DNA from: Strongylocentrotus purpuratus
Taxonomy: Eukaryota > Echinodermata > Echinoidea > Camarodonta > Strongylocentrotidae
Length of the DNA stretch: 64,000 nucleotides
Direction: 5' to 3'
Assembly (NCBI RefSeq): GCF_000002235.5
Contig: NW_022145606.1
Coordinates: forward strand, 15,975,992-16,039,991
A model generated the notes under the pieces. The model did no database searches. It had not been told where the DNA came from and saw only the letters and a list, made by a program, of their open reading frames with translations. Both the position numbers and the translations under genes were made by a program. Positions 1-9,990 of this stretch are shown piece after piece. How positions within the stretch are numbered: position 1 is the first letter of the stretch; each line of letters begins with the position of its first letter.

Positions 1-6
1 CACGCC

Positions 7-71
7 TCAGTTATAGTATACTTTGCACGGGTACGTGCCCTCTCCATATGGCGGACATGTACAAGATTGTA
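7..71 (-). CDS. Secreted Cys-rich peptide gene, coding exon 3 (last)
   Basis: On the minus strand a TTTTAAAAG acceptor is followed by two bases that complete a codon begun in the previous exon. Twenty codons and a TGA at 9-7 follow. The exon encodes VQSCTCPPYGEGTYPC and ends KVYYN. Its Cys-x-Cys, then Gly-x-Gly-x-Tyr-x-Cys spacing echoes the previous exon, as if the domain arose by internal repetition. The acceptor is the weakest junction of this gene because its pyrimidine tract is poor, and the window edge is only six bases beyond the stop. Frame agreement and the matching Cys pattern are the support. Confidence 0.48.
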
Positions 72-320
72 CTTTTAAAACAATCACATTTTCCATGTGA
101 ATTGAATTATCTGCTGTCGACACAAAAATGTATTGGACTACATATTAGAACTTAATTTGAAACGGAAGTTAAAATTGTATATGCTTATTGATTCGTATTA
201 TTTTAAAGGAAAGGTTCTGAATTCGCATTAATTTGCAGAGAAGTCGTCTGACCACATGGAAAAGATCCAACTAGTCTGCTACCTCGTCTGTAACATTAAA
301 ATAAAAGGGGAAATAAATAC

Positions 321-444
321 AAATTTTGTTCTCAGGTGTTTTTTGCTGATTCAGCAAAAAACACCTGAGAACAAAATTTGCAATCGGTGCATGCACATTA
401 TAAAGATATTCAGATATCTTTATAATGTGCATGCACCGATTGCA
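321..444. repeat. Two abutting perfect palindromes
   Basis: The first hairpin has 29-base arms (321-349 and 351-379) and a single-base loop. The second has 31-base arms (379-409 and 414-444) and a four-base loop TCAG. Both are perfect and they share base 379. They lie in the last intron of the minus-strand secreted gene. Confidence 0.92.
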
Positions 445-1139
445 TTTCAGAAACAGTAGCGTGATGTGTTATGTTCTGATTCTACTGGCGGGATAATGAA
501 GAGTTTAGAGCATTGTAGAGAAACATTTTGCACATTAGAGGAGAGTATTGGAATATACATGTTTGTTCGGTTAAATGTACCCAAACTTGGTTAAACAATA
601 TCCAGTGTTGGTCGACTCTTACCCAGCAAACATGCATGGTCCATTTCCCCCTCTTATGTATATATCTTACCCAACTATTTTAAGATTATGAAGATACAAT
701 TATAGTAAAAAATAAGGATTGCATAACTCTTTCCATTATGATTAAGTTTTGGTGAGTAAGAATAACTGCATTCCCTCTACACGAAAAGGTATTCCTAAAA
801 CAGAATAATTGACCATGCTGTGCTTAGTTTTTTAATCATCCTACTTTTAATTCATCAATCAAATGACAAGGTTGTTCGAGCCAGACTTGAAGTAAATAAA
901 CATGCTCTCCCTAATGTTATTTTGTTTATTGTTATTCAAAGTCTTTTTGATGAAAATAATACCAACTTAATAGCCATTTAGTGTCATGTTGTTGGGAACT
1001 CCATGCCGGTGAATATGACCATCGCTAATATTACCAATAAACTATTAATAACAATGATGTATGTTTGTACTGCACACACACGAGTCATTTGGTATGCATT
1101 TTTCTTTAGATCCGGAGATCTTAATAATGGTTGACTTAC
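445..1139. other. Intronic DNA without recognised features
   Basis: This is the remainder of the last intron of the minus-strand secreted gene. It is AT-rich and I see no ORF, TIR pair or tandem array in it. Confidence 0.4.
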
Positions 1140-1199
1140 CTGTACAATAGGCTACTCCCTGTCCATTGCAGTAGCACTTATATCCGTTATGATTACAAG
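1140..1199 (-). CDS. Secreted Cys-rich peptide gene, coding exon 2
   Basis: A 60-base exon on the minus strand lies between a TTTATGTTTGGCAG acceptor and a CAG/GTAAGT donor. Both boundaries are phase 1, so it can be included or skipped without frame loss. It encodes CNHNGYKCYCNGQGVAYC plus a Thr, with spacing Cys-x6-Cys-x-Cys-x7-Cys. The Cys-x-Cys with a nearby Gly-x-Gly faintly recalls fibronectin type I or VWC modules, but it is too short to assign. I do not recognise the family. Joined to exon 1 the junction codon is Pro; joined to exon 3 it is Val. Confidence 0.58.
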
Positions 1200-1340
1200 C
1201 TGCCAAACATAAATAACAAATTAAAAAAATGATCGGCACATTAACAAATAAATAAATTAAATCAAGTCAAACAAAACTTGCTTGGTAACAAAATTCATTT
1301 AAAAATATTATCGGCAAGGATAACAAGTTTCTAAAAGTGA

Positions 1341-1534
1341 TTAAAGGCACACTGTCCTACTCGTAGCTACTTGCTCCCTCTATATAGAAAACTTCCCCAA
1401 TCGGTGCATGTTGGTCCCCCATGATCCTCTTTTTCTTTTGTTAAATGAGAGCTGAGATAATGAGATAGCCACCTGTCACAGTGACCTCGCTGGCTCTAAT
1501 CCCTTCTGGCTGAAGTAGTAAAGCCTGCCTTTAA
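1341..1534 (+). mobile_element. MITE family 1, copy A
   Basis: A roughly 195-base element runs from TTAAAGGCACACTG to GCCTGCCTTTAA and carries the family core (TAGCTACTTGC, CCCCCATGATCCTC, GAGAGCTGAG). It shares its right TTAA with copy B, so the two are head to tail. Six other copies are in the window. There is no coding capacity. Confidence 0.8.
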
Positions 1535-1932
1535 AGGCCCACTGCACTACTTGTAGCTACTTGCGCCCTCTATATAACAAACAATGCATAATCGGTGACC
1601 ATTGGTCCCCCATGATCCTCTTTTTCTTTTGTTAAATGAGAGCTGAGTTAATGAGATAGCCTGCTCTAATCCCTTCTGGCTGAAGTCACTATGAACATGA
1701 CAGACAATGAATGCGGACAAAATATACAGTTCCTCAGGTAGACAAAGGGACATCCCTTCACTGCTATTATGTAAAAATATGTAGAACAGGTGAATATGCA
1801 TGTGACACCTGTTCTACACATTTTTACATAATAGCAGTAAAGGGATGTTCCTTTGTCTACCTGAGGAACTGTATATTGTGTCCGCTTTCACTGTCTGTCA
1901 TGTTCATAGTGAATAGTAAAGCCTGCCTTTAA
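1531..1932 (+). mobile_element. MITE family 1, copy B, interrupted by a foldback element
   Basis: The left part (1531-1686) and the right end (1912-1932) match copy A. A 225-base inverted repeat splits them. The outer TTAA flanks are intact. Confidence 0.75.
1687..1911. mobile_element. Foldback element with CACTATGAACATGAC ends
   Basis: Two long arms of about 105 bases each face each other across a loop of about 15 bases near 1791-1805. Arms begin CACTATGAACATGACAGACA and end with the complement. Several mismatches between arms mark it as older than the perfect palindromes elsewhere. It lies inside MITE copy B, so it inserted later than that copy. The target duplication is unclear. Confidence 0.72.
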
Positions 1933-2215
1933 ATCAACGGCTTTCTCTAATACAGTTAAAGCTGCATTATAACCCGGTTACTACTACGATGGAAAAGTGA
2001 CCGAGAGCGTATAAGGTCACAGCGATGTGCATGTGGCCAGGGTATTAGTGGCCTCCTCTCAATAAAGGCCAGCGGCATATAGTGGTCTCTCATATTGCCT
2101 TCCTCTAGAAGGAAATGCTTGTTGAAGAACCTGTCTAGAAAGGCCAATTATACACCGTGGCCCACTTCATGTGCTTTCGTTTGGTGGCCTTCAATATACA
2201 GGTTTGACCGTAGTA

Positions 2216-2237
2216 ATGATAATCAGGCACGAAGCCA

Positions 2238-2274
<37 letters not shown>

Positions 2275-2400
2275 GTGCCCCCAATTTTTTTCTCCACGAT
2301 CGGCTGTACTTTTTTTTGACCCCTTTTTTGACCTCGATCGATTACATGTATGTCCCCCCCCCCCCCCCACAATATCAAACTCTACGTGCCTGATGGTAAT
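2216..2400. mobile_element. Short hAT-like MITE with a 33-G run
   Basis: The element spans 2224-2392. Its ends are CAGGCACGAAG and CTCTACGTGCCTG, inverted repeats of about eight bases. Flanks are the 8-base target duplications ATGATAAT and ATGGTAAT (one mismatch). An 8-base duplication with CAG-type ends fits the hAT superfamily. Inside are 33 consecutive G (2239-2271) and a 16-C run. Confidence 0.7.
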
Positions 2401-2657
2401 GATAAACCATATATCTATGGCACATAAAAAGGAAGCGGGCGGGGACGCTAAACATGTGTATTTTTTTTTACATGGCCTTAGGTTGATTGTTTGTAATTAT
2501 TATGCTTTAGTTATTCGTTTAGTTGATTGACATCTCTCAACAATACAATGTATACTTTTTAAGGCGTTCAAAAGGCTAATTGCCCTTTTTGTTAACCCCA
2601 CATTCACATAAAATTTGGTTTGCTCATCCCCTTTGTATATTTCTTGTAATCGATCTT

Positions 2658-2861
2658 TTAAAGACCGTCACCACTACTGGGCCAGAAGGGATTAGACCAC
2701 ACAGAGAGCCATCGAGGTCACTGTGACAGGTGACTATCTCATTAACTCAGCTCTCATTTAACACAAGAAAAAGAGGATCATGGGGGACCAACAGGCACCG
2801 ATTGGGGAAGTTTTCTATATAGAGGGAGCAAGTAGCTACAAGTATGGCAGTGTGCCTTTAT
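2658..2861 (-). mobile_element. MITE family 1, copy C
   Basis: An inverted copy of the family starts at TTAAAG and ends in TGTGCCTTTA. It is inserted in the first coding intron of the minus-strand secreted gene, about 100 bases past that exon's donor. Confidence 0.78.
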
Positions 2862-2956
2862 CTGTATACCATGTTTGTATGTTTTGATGTTTTTATGGAG
2901 AATTAAATAAATTAAATGAAATGAAAATGAAATGACATTCAAACGGAATTGCTTAC

Positions 2957-3158
2957 GTGTTGTGGGGTTTTGGCCCTCGTTCTCCGTGACATTCATCCCA
3001 TCCGACGTGACATTCATCCCATCCGACGTGACATTCATCCCGTCCAACGTGACATTCATCCCATCCGAATTTTCGATCTGCTCTTCCGCGACGAAAACAC
3101 TTGCAGCCACGGCCAAGGAAATCAGACAGTAGAGAGCAATCATGTCTTTTGCCGCCAT
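2957..3158 (-). CDS. Secreted Cys-rich peptide gene, coding exon 1 (signal peptide and NVT repeats)
   Basis: The start ATG at 3158-3156 has a good context (GACAATGG) and lies nine bases inside an exon opened by a strong TATTTTTCCTAG acceptor, so at least one untranslated exon is expected further right. Residues 1-24 (MAAKDMIALYCLISLAVAAS onward) form a signal peptide. From about residue 31 a seven-residue unit, (S/L)DGMNVT, repeats four times and each copy has an Asn-Val-Thr N-glycosylation sequon. The DNA below is a 21-base tandem repeat kept in frame. The exon ends in phase 1 at a GTAAGC donor and continues in frame into 1199-1140. The predicted precursor is 108 residues: signal, glycosylated spacer, seven-Cys tail. 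It may be a secreted effector or matrix peptide. That is a guess; I recognise no family. Confidence 0.62.
2985..3068. repeat. 21-base in-frame coding minisatellite
   Basis: Four copies of a 21-base unit built on GTGACATTCATCCC and a variable CATCCGAC part lie inside the minus-strand secreted gene. They encode the repeated DGMNVT unit. Unit length is a multiple of three, so copy-number change adds or removes one glycosylation sequon without frameshift. Confidence 0.85.
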
Positions 3159-3527
3159 TGTCAAAGTCTAGGAAAAATAGAATCAGCATACATTTTGATA
3201 ATTAAGTCAAAGCTACGGTAAAATTGCAACACAATTAAGAATATCAGCATAGAATAGTGACGTACTGGAGTTTTCCTTTTCCCACTCATTAAGAATGAAC
3301 AGAAAGCCGAAACCAGACAATAAAGGTATAATGGAAACTAAAAAAGTACAAATTGTGCGAAAATAACGGGCTTCGAGACGGTTGGCTGCTAGAAAAAAAG
3401 GGAGTTGCGGTTCACTCTGATAAAATAATGCAAGGCGGAAGACTTCAGAATGTCTACATTCAATCTTATTCTTCGCTTTCCAAAACAGTACTTGGCATTA
3501 CCACCTTGTAAAATTACTCACACTAAC

Positions 3528-4041
3528 TTAAAGGTAATACAAAGTTTTTTGAAATTTGAAAATTGGGATGGATAGTGATTTTTTTTACTATTTTGATATA
3601 TTTGGATGTCCCTGTGGATGTATTATACGCACAAGAAAATTTAGTCCCTAAAACACTTCTGCTTTCGAGAAAAATTGAATATACAAATTTACCGGTGCTC
3701 CCGGTAAATTTTGATAAAATTTCACATAGCGGCTACGGCCGTACTAATGGTAGCTGCGACCATGAAAATCTCAGAATATGTAGTTGTGATATATAGTTTC
3801 CAAATGTGAATAGCTAACCGGTCGATTTTAGTCAAGAAACATTGTTTTATAGCTTAATTAATATCTTGACCTTGAGAGGGAGCTATACAACATAAAGAGT
3901 GTATTATTTACAATTTCATAACTTTAGACCCGATTTCAACCCCGACAATGATCACTGAGTATTGTAGGATCGTATATGCTTCCAATATGTTCATTTGCAC
4001 CAAATTCATGACCCCATACCAAAACTTTGTATCACCTTTAA
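3528..4041 (+). mobile_element. MITE family 3, copy 1
   Basis: A 514-base element has inverted ends TTAAAGGTAATACAAAG and CTTTGTATCACCTTTAA, flanked by TTAA. A copy in opposite orientation lies at 45514-45993 and shares internal blocks such as the reverse complement of TAGCTCCCTCTCAAGGTCAA. The short ORF inside is accidental. Confidence 0.8.
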
Positions 4042-4228
4042 CCTATACCTTCCCAAATTGAAATTTGCTTTCAAAATACCAATAGTTTTCAAACTCAAGC
4101 TTTGGTATGAGCCATTATAATTTGAGTATGTTTGTTAGGTAAAATGTACAGAGTGGGTGTAAAGTCTTGCTCAACTAATATTTATGCTCCTTTTTTACCT
4201 CCTATGTGTAAATGTTACCAAACTCTTT

Positions 4229-4319
4229 TGAAGGGGAAGTCGACCCTGATAATTAAGTTGGTCTAATAAAAGCAGAAAAATAGGGAAAACGGGTCAGTGA
4301 AAGTTCAAGCTAAAGCCGA
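4229..4319 (+). repeat. Dispersed repeat fragment
   Basis: AAGGGGAAGTCGACCCTGAT and the following 70 bases resemble 52540-52680. It abuts MITE copy D. Confidence 0.5.
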
Positions 4320-4514
4320 TTAAAGGCCCACTGCACTACTTGTAGCTACTTGCGCCCTCTATATAACAAACAATGCATAATCGGTGACCATTGGTCCCCC
4401 ATCATCCTCTTTTTCTTATGTTAACTGAGAGCTGAGTTGATGAGATAACCACCTGTCCAGTGACCTTGCAGGGCGCTCTAATCCCTCCTGTAAACTATGG
4501 CAGATAAGCTTTAA
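4320..4514 (+). mobile_element. MITE family 1, copy D
   Basis: A complete 195-base copy from TTAAAGGCCCACTG to AAGCTTTAA. It is very close to copies E and G, a younger-looking subfamily. Confidence 0.82.
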
Positions 4515-6404
4515 AACTAAGAAAGGTATGATTTTTTTTGAGGTTGCAATCTATCAAACACACATTGGCAACGCTGCGACGTTTCTTATGAAGTCCTAGT
4601 CCAGCCTCTGTACCGTTTTCGTTTAGCGCACCCAATCAGCTGATAAAATAACACACCCTCAACGTTGAAAGTAGACCTAGCCATTCCTCTAAATCTGGAC
4701 CTCGAATACGTTCGTGTGGACGGAAATTTGGGGATTGCGCGATCAGTGGAGAGACCGCGCTGTGTGTGGGGGATAAAAAGAACGAACGGACTGAATCTGG
4801 ACTAATGAAGTCCCTTCCCTGCCCTGTACTAAATTAATTCAAAGGTTTACAGATTACCTTAAGAAAATGTCCAAACATACATTCACCCTTTATTATTGCA
4901 AATATGTTTTATACAACAAGATCAATATGAAACCAATTTATTCTGTCATCAATAACTGAGAAAATGAAAGTTTATAAACTTTTCTGTACATACAATATTG
5001 AAAAGGGGGTCGCAAGGTAAGTTACAGTTTAGCAAATTTGTGTTTCACTGATGACAATTTCACAAGACTTAACTCCGTTTCATTGACAATCAGCCGTAGA
5101 CGACAGACTTCATGCATGGCTGATTTTCAACGAAACGGAGTTAAGTCTATATTGTCAATTCTGCTAGTTGCTACGGCAGGCAGCCAGTGAAAACGAATTC
5201 GTTTGATAAAATTATCAAAATGCAAGCACTACTTTGTCATTCCTTGCTCATTTTTCCTGATTGAGGTGTCATATGAAAGGGCAGAGACTCAACTTTCTAG
5301 AAAATGTGATTTTCTCTTTTAAATTCAGATACCGGCCGCCAAATGACTATTTGGTTTCCTCCCTTCAAATTCATTTTAATCATATAAATAGCATCAAATA
5401 AAAGGGGAGGATCTAAGCTTTCCAAACATGTGTCATTTATTAATTATAAATGTGAATAAGTTATGATAAAACATCGATAATTCTCGGTTGCATTTTTTCT
5501 GGGACGCACTGTATAATTAAGCCCGTTGCTCAACAACTAAACATACATTAATTATTCCCAAATCCATACTCTCCACTACCGAACAACGTTCTACAGTGGC
5601 TGCTTCGAAAGACAATTAACCAGTCTTGTCACTTTCAAAAGATCCGTTAAAACATACTTCTTCCTTCATTAATAAAGAATGATTTACCTAATTATGAGTT
5701 TTGTGTTTCTCTTCACATTCTGTTACTTTGAAAGCGATAAGGTACTTTTTGTTACAGCGCTCCTAAATATTCGATATCATAACCAAAACAATGACAAACT
5801 GACGCAGTCAAAAAGACATCGCGACCGTGTGCAACAGGCAAAATCTAAGGGCTGTTGGGCCTACCTGATTTCGATCCGGTGTTTGAGATTCGAGACGATG
5901 CTAAACTTTCTCGTAGCTTGATGTGACGATCGAAGTGTCTCTATCCAGCAATCTTTTGAAGTACTGTCTATAGAGAGCTTCTATTTTTATAGATTATCGA
6001 AGGTTGCACGAAGGTTGCACGAAGGTTGCATCAAGGTTGCCATCTGCTCGTAATCGCGAGAAAGAGAATATTTTTCAATTTTGATAATTAAATCATAATA
6101 ATCAATTATTCAATTATAATAATAATGATAAATCTGAATCTGAATATGGTATGGTATTAAACTGACAATTCTCGTGTACAATTATAAATTACGTCTTTTT
6201 CAATCAAATATTTAGAATCTGAATAAAATTATGGTAAAACCAAATATTCTACCGGTATGTAATCTGAATATTGAGCAACCAAGGCCAGCAAAAATGAAAA
6301 TCTCTTTCCGTAAATTTCGCGATATTGATATTATTGTCGTTTGCACTGCTATATTAAGTTCAACATTCATATGTAATAGTGTAACTGCGAGTAAGAGAAT
6401 AAAG
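4515..6404. other. Gene-free stretch
   Basis: No gene is recognised. Besides the foldback at 5052-5157 there is a 12-base tandem repeat (GAAGGTTGCAC type, about four units) near 6000-6042. Confidence 0.5.
5052..5157. repeat. Imperfect foldback
   Basis: AGACTTAACTCCGTTTC with AATCAGCC faces GGCTGATT with GAAACGGAGTTAAGTCT. Outer TGACAAT and ATTGTCA continue the symmetry. Confidence 0.75.
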
Positions 6405-6445
6405 CGGTAGAGATAGAAAGAGAGGGGGATAAAGAGAGAGATAGA

Positions 6446-6522
<77 letters not shown>

Positions 6523-6528
6523 TATAAT

Positions 6529-6562
<34 letters not shown>

Positions 6563-6568
6563 GGAGAT

Positions 6569-6611
<43 letters not shown>

Positions 6612-6773
6612 TAGATATAGAAAGAGAGGGAAATAAAGAGAGAGATAGATGAAATAAAGATATAGAGAGAGAGAGAGAGAGAGAGGGAGAGAGGTTGAGA
6701 GAATGATAGATATACAAAGAAAGGGAGATCGAGAGAGAAAGAGAGAGAAAGGTAAAGAGATATAGATATAAAG

Positions 6774-6806
<33 letters not shown>
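6405..6806. repeat. AT and GA microsatellite block
   Basis: About 75 bases of (AT)n at 6449-6528 are followed by several (GA)n runs to 6806. The long reverse-strand ORF of Ser/Leu/Tyr/Ile repeats is a by-product. Confidence 0.95.
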
Positions 6807-7639
6807 AAAGAGGGTTGTGTCTACACACTAAGAAAAAATGGTGCAACTATGCACCGTTAGGGGTTCAAACCGATGCAACAATAGCAGCACCTTTAGGGGT
6901 TAAATCCTGCACCCTTTTTAAAGGTGCAATCCTGCACCCTTTAAAAGGGTGCCAAATTGAACCTTTTAGGGGACATGTTAGTACCCTTTATGGTTCAATC
7001 CTGCACCTTTAGGGGTGCAAACCAATGCAACAATAGCAGCACCTTTAGGGGTTAAATCCTGCACCCTTTAAGGAGGGTGCCAGACAGGCGCGGATCCAGG
7101 ATTTCTTAGGGGGGGGGGCCCAAATTTGAAATTATGCGAGCCAAATATTGGTACATAATGGTGACCAGCAGTGATGTAATTAGGGGGGTGGGTGCAGGGA
7201 GGGGCGTTTTTTCACCCACCCTCCTCCGCGAAGTGCGGAAGCTTTGACATTTCAATAAATTATTAGAGAAAGAAGACGATTCGTTTTACCGTTCCCCAAA
7301 ATAATCCTCGTCTGAATTATGTTCCCTCCCCCCCCCCCTCGCGCGGAAGCTTTAACGTTTCATTCAATCATTAGAGAAAGAAGACAATTCGTTGTGTCGT
7401 GTTATCGACTCCTAATCTTCGTCTAAATTCAGTTTCCCCCTCCCGCGAGAAGCGCGAAAGATTTTTTTAGAGAAACGGAATACCAATCGTTGTAACGTTC
7501 TCGACTCTTAATCCTTGTCTGAATATCAAAAATGTTCTTTGTCTACACCCTTTTCTTCATACGTCCTCTTCCTTTTCACTCCTCTATTTTTTTGGCCGGC
7601 GGTTTTTGGGGGACCATACTGCCCCCTGGCTACGCGCCT

Positions 7640-9990
7640 GCGGTCAGATGAATATATTATGTTGATACCCTGTTCGCCCCCAGAAGGTCAGGGGTTTAAG
7701 GCAATAATTTACGGTCAGATTAGCACTCAGGGGTCCGCCTTAGGGCCCTAGGCGGGGTCCAGAGGGCAGAGCCCCGGAAGTTCAGGGGTTTTAGGCATTT
7801 AATTACGGTCAGATGAGCATTATTTTGATACCTAATTGTGACACTGGCAGGTCCCTAATTGGCGTGGGGTTCAGGGGTCGGAGCCCTTGGAAGCCCAAGG
7901 GTTTTAGGCACTCAATTACTCTACCTCATCGTATGGGAAATGTTGTTTCCATAGAGTTTTTGGATAATCTAATTACAAAAATAATGATAGCATTCAAGAG
8001 AGTGCGTTTCTATCTACTAGTGGGTGTTTTTAAAGTTTTTAATTTAGGCACAGGCTTTGGAGTTATAGTTTAATGGATTTTGTCTGACATTTTCTTGGGT
8101 TATGTAAAATGGATTTCAAGTTTAGGTAATAGTCACGTTTGTATAGAGCTTCTATGTGTCTAAACGCCTTACATATTACCCCGGTCATTGGATTCCATTG
8201 CTAACAAAAAGTCGTGTATAGGTTTACTAGGAGATCCTCTCCGAAGCCGCTATCAATGTTATTGGAGATAGTCGAGTTATGGTACGTTGTTCCTTAATCA
8301 TGGTCTATAGCTTTTTGAGCAAATGCTGAACCGTGTATAATATTTTGATTATGATCTACGCGTAAAATACACATATCAACATATAATTTAACTCGTGATT
8401 AAAAATGTGGATTTTCTATACCTTCACATTTTGTCTCATTTACATATAGATAAAACTTTTCTTGGCCACAGAAACCAACTCTCCTTTAAACACAAGTGTC
8501 ATATGGTATTACTTTATCTCCCATGTAAATGAGACAAAATGTGAAGGTATAGAAAATCCACATTTTTAATCACGAGTTAAATTATATACACATATCAACA
8601 TATAATTTAACTCGTGGTAAAAAATGTGGATTTTCTATACCTTCACATTTTGTCTCATTTACATATAGATAGAACTTTTCTTGGCCACAGAAACCAACTC
8701 TCCTTTAAACACAAGTGCCATATGGTGTTACTTTATCTCCCACGTCATTGATGGTTATTAGGTGGTTATTTTACCTGACTGCTTAAAAAGCATAAATGCT
8801 TGTAAGTAAGCAACCAGACCAGGATTTCTTTGGGGGGGGGGGGGGCCCAAATTTGAAATTATGCCAGCCAAATATTGGTACGTAATGGTGACCAGCAGTG
8901 ATGTAATTGGGGGGGGGGGGGTGGGTGCAGGGAGGGACGAGTTTTCCCCCTCCCTCCTTCGTGAAGCGCGGAAGCTTTGACATTTCAATAAATTATTAGA
9001 GATAGGAGACGATTCGTTGTACCATTCCCAAAAATAATCCTCGTCTGAATTATGTTCCCCCCCCCCCCCTCACGCGGAAGCTTTTACGTTTCATTAAATC
9101 ATTAGAGAAAGAAGACGATTCGTTGTGTCGTTATCGACTCTTAATCTTCGTCTAAATTCAGGTTCCCCCTCTCGCGCGAAGCGCGGAAGATTTTACGTTT
9201 CATTAAATTATTAGAGAAAGAAGACGAATCGTTGTAACGTTTTTGACTCTTAATCCTTGTCTGAATTTCAAAATGTTCTTTGTCTACTCCCTTTTCCTTT
9301 TCACTCCTCTCTTCTTTTTGGCCGGCATTTTTTGGGGGACCACCCCACCGCCCCCCTGGCTACGCGCCTGCGGTCAGATGAACATATGTTGATACCTTGT
9401 CCGCCCCGGAAGCTCAGGGGTTTAAGGCAATAATTTACGGTCAGATTAGCACTCAGGGGTCCGCCTTAGTGCCCTCGGCGGGACCAGGGGCAGAGCCCCC
9501 GAAGTTCAGGGGTTTTAGACTTTTAATTACGGTCAGATAAGCATTATTTTGATACCTAATTGTGACACTGGCAGGTTACTAATTGGCGTGGGGTTCAGGG
9601 GTCGGAGCCCCCGGAAGCCCAAGGGTTTTAGGCACTCAATTACGGTCAGATGAGTATCAAGGGGCCCGCCTTAGGGCTCTTTGTCGGGTCCAGGGGGCAG
9701 AGCCCCCGGAAGTTCAGGAGTTTTAGGTGTTTAATTACGGTCAGATGAGCATTTTTTGATACCTTATTATTTTGTGACACTGGCAGGAAACTATTTGGCG
9801 TGGGGCCCAGGCGGCAAAGCCCACAGAAATCAGGGGTTTTAGGCATTAAATTACCAACAGATGAGCATCTAAGGGCCCGCCTTAGGGCCCTAGGTGGAAT
9901 CCAGGGGGCAGAGCCCTCGGGGTTTTAGTCATTTAATCATGGTCAGATGAGCATATTTTGATACCTCATTATAATGTGACACTGGCAGTT
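7640..9990. repeat. Degenerate tandem blocks inside the hAT-like element
   Basis: Units of roughly 100-140 bases recur at 7640-7940 and 9370-9985. Each has GGTCAGATGAGCAT, GACACTGGCAGG, GGCAGAGCCCCCGGAAG and AGGGGTTTTAGGC. The 8369-8742 structure lies between. Confidence 0.7.
8369..8742. repeat. Sense-antisense-sense triplication
   Basis: A segment at 8369-8522 is followed by a perfect inverted copy of its first 64 bases (8523-8586 against 8382-8445). A near-identical direct copy of the whole segment then follows (8588-8742). Confidence 0.88.

Noticed and set aside
3563-3796. 77-residue ORF with a hydrophobic start
   Set aside because: It is inside a family 3 MITE whose other copy does not keep the frame open.
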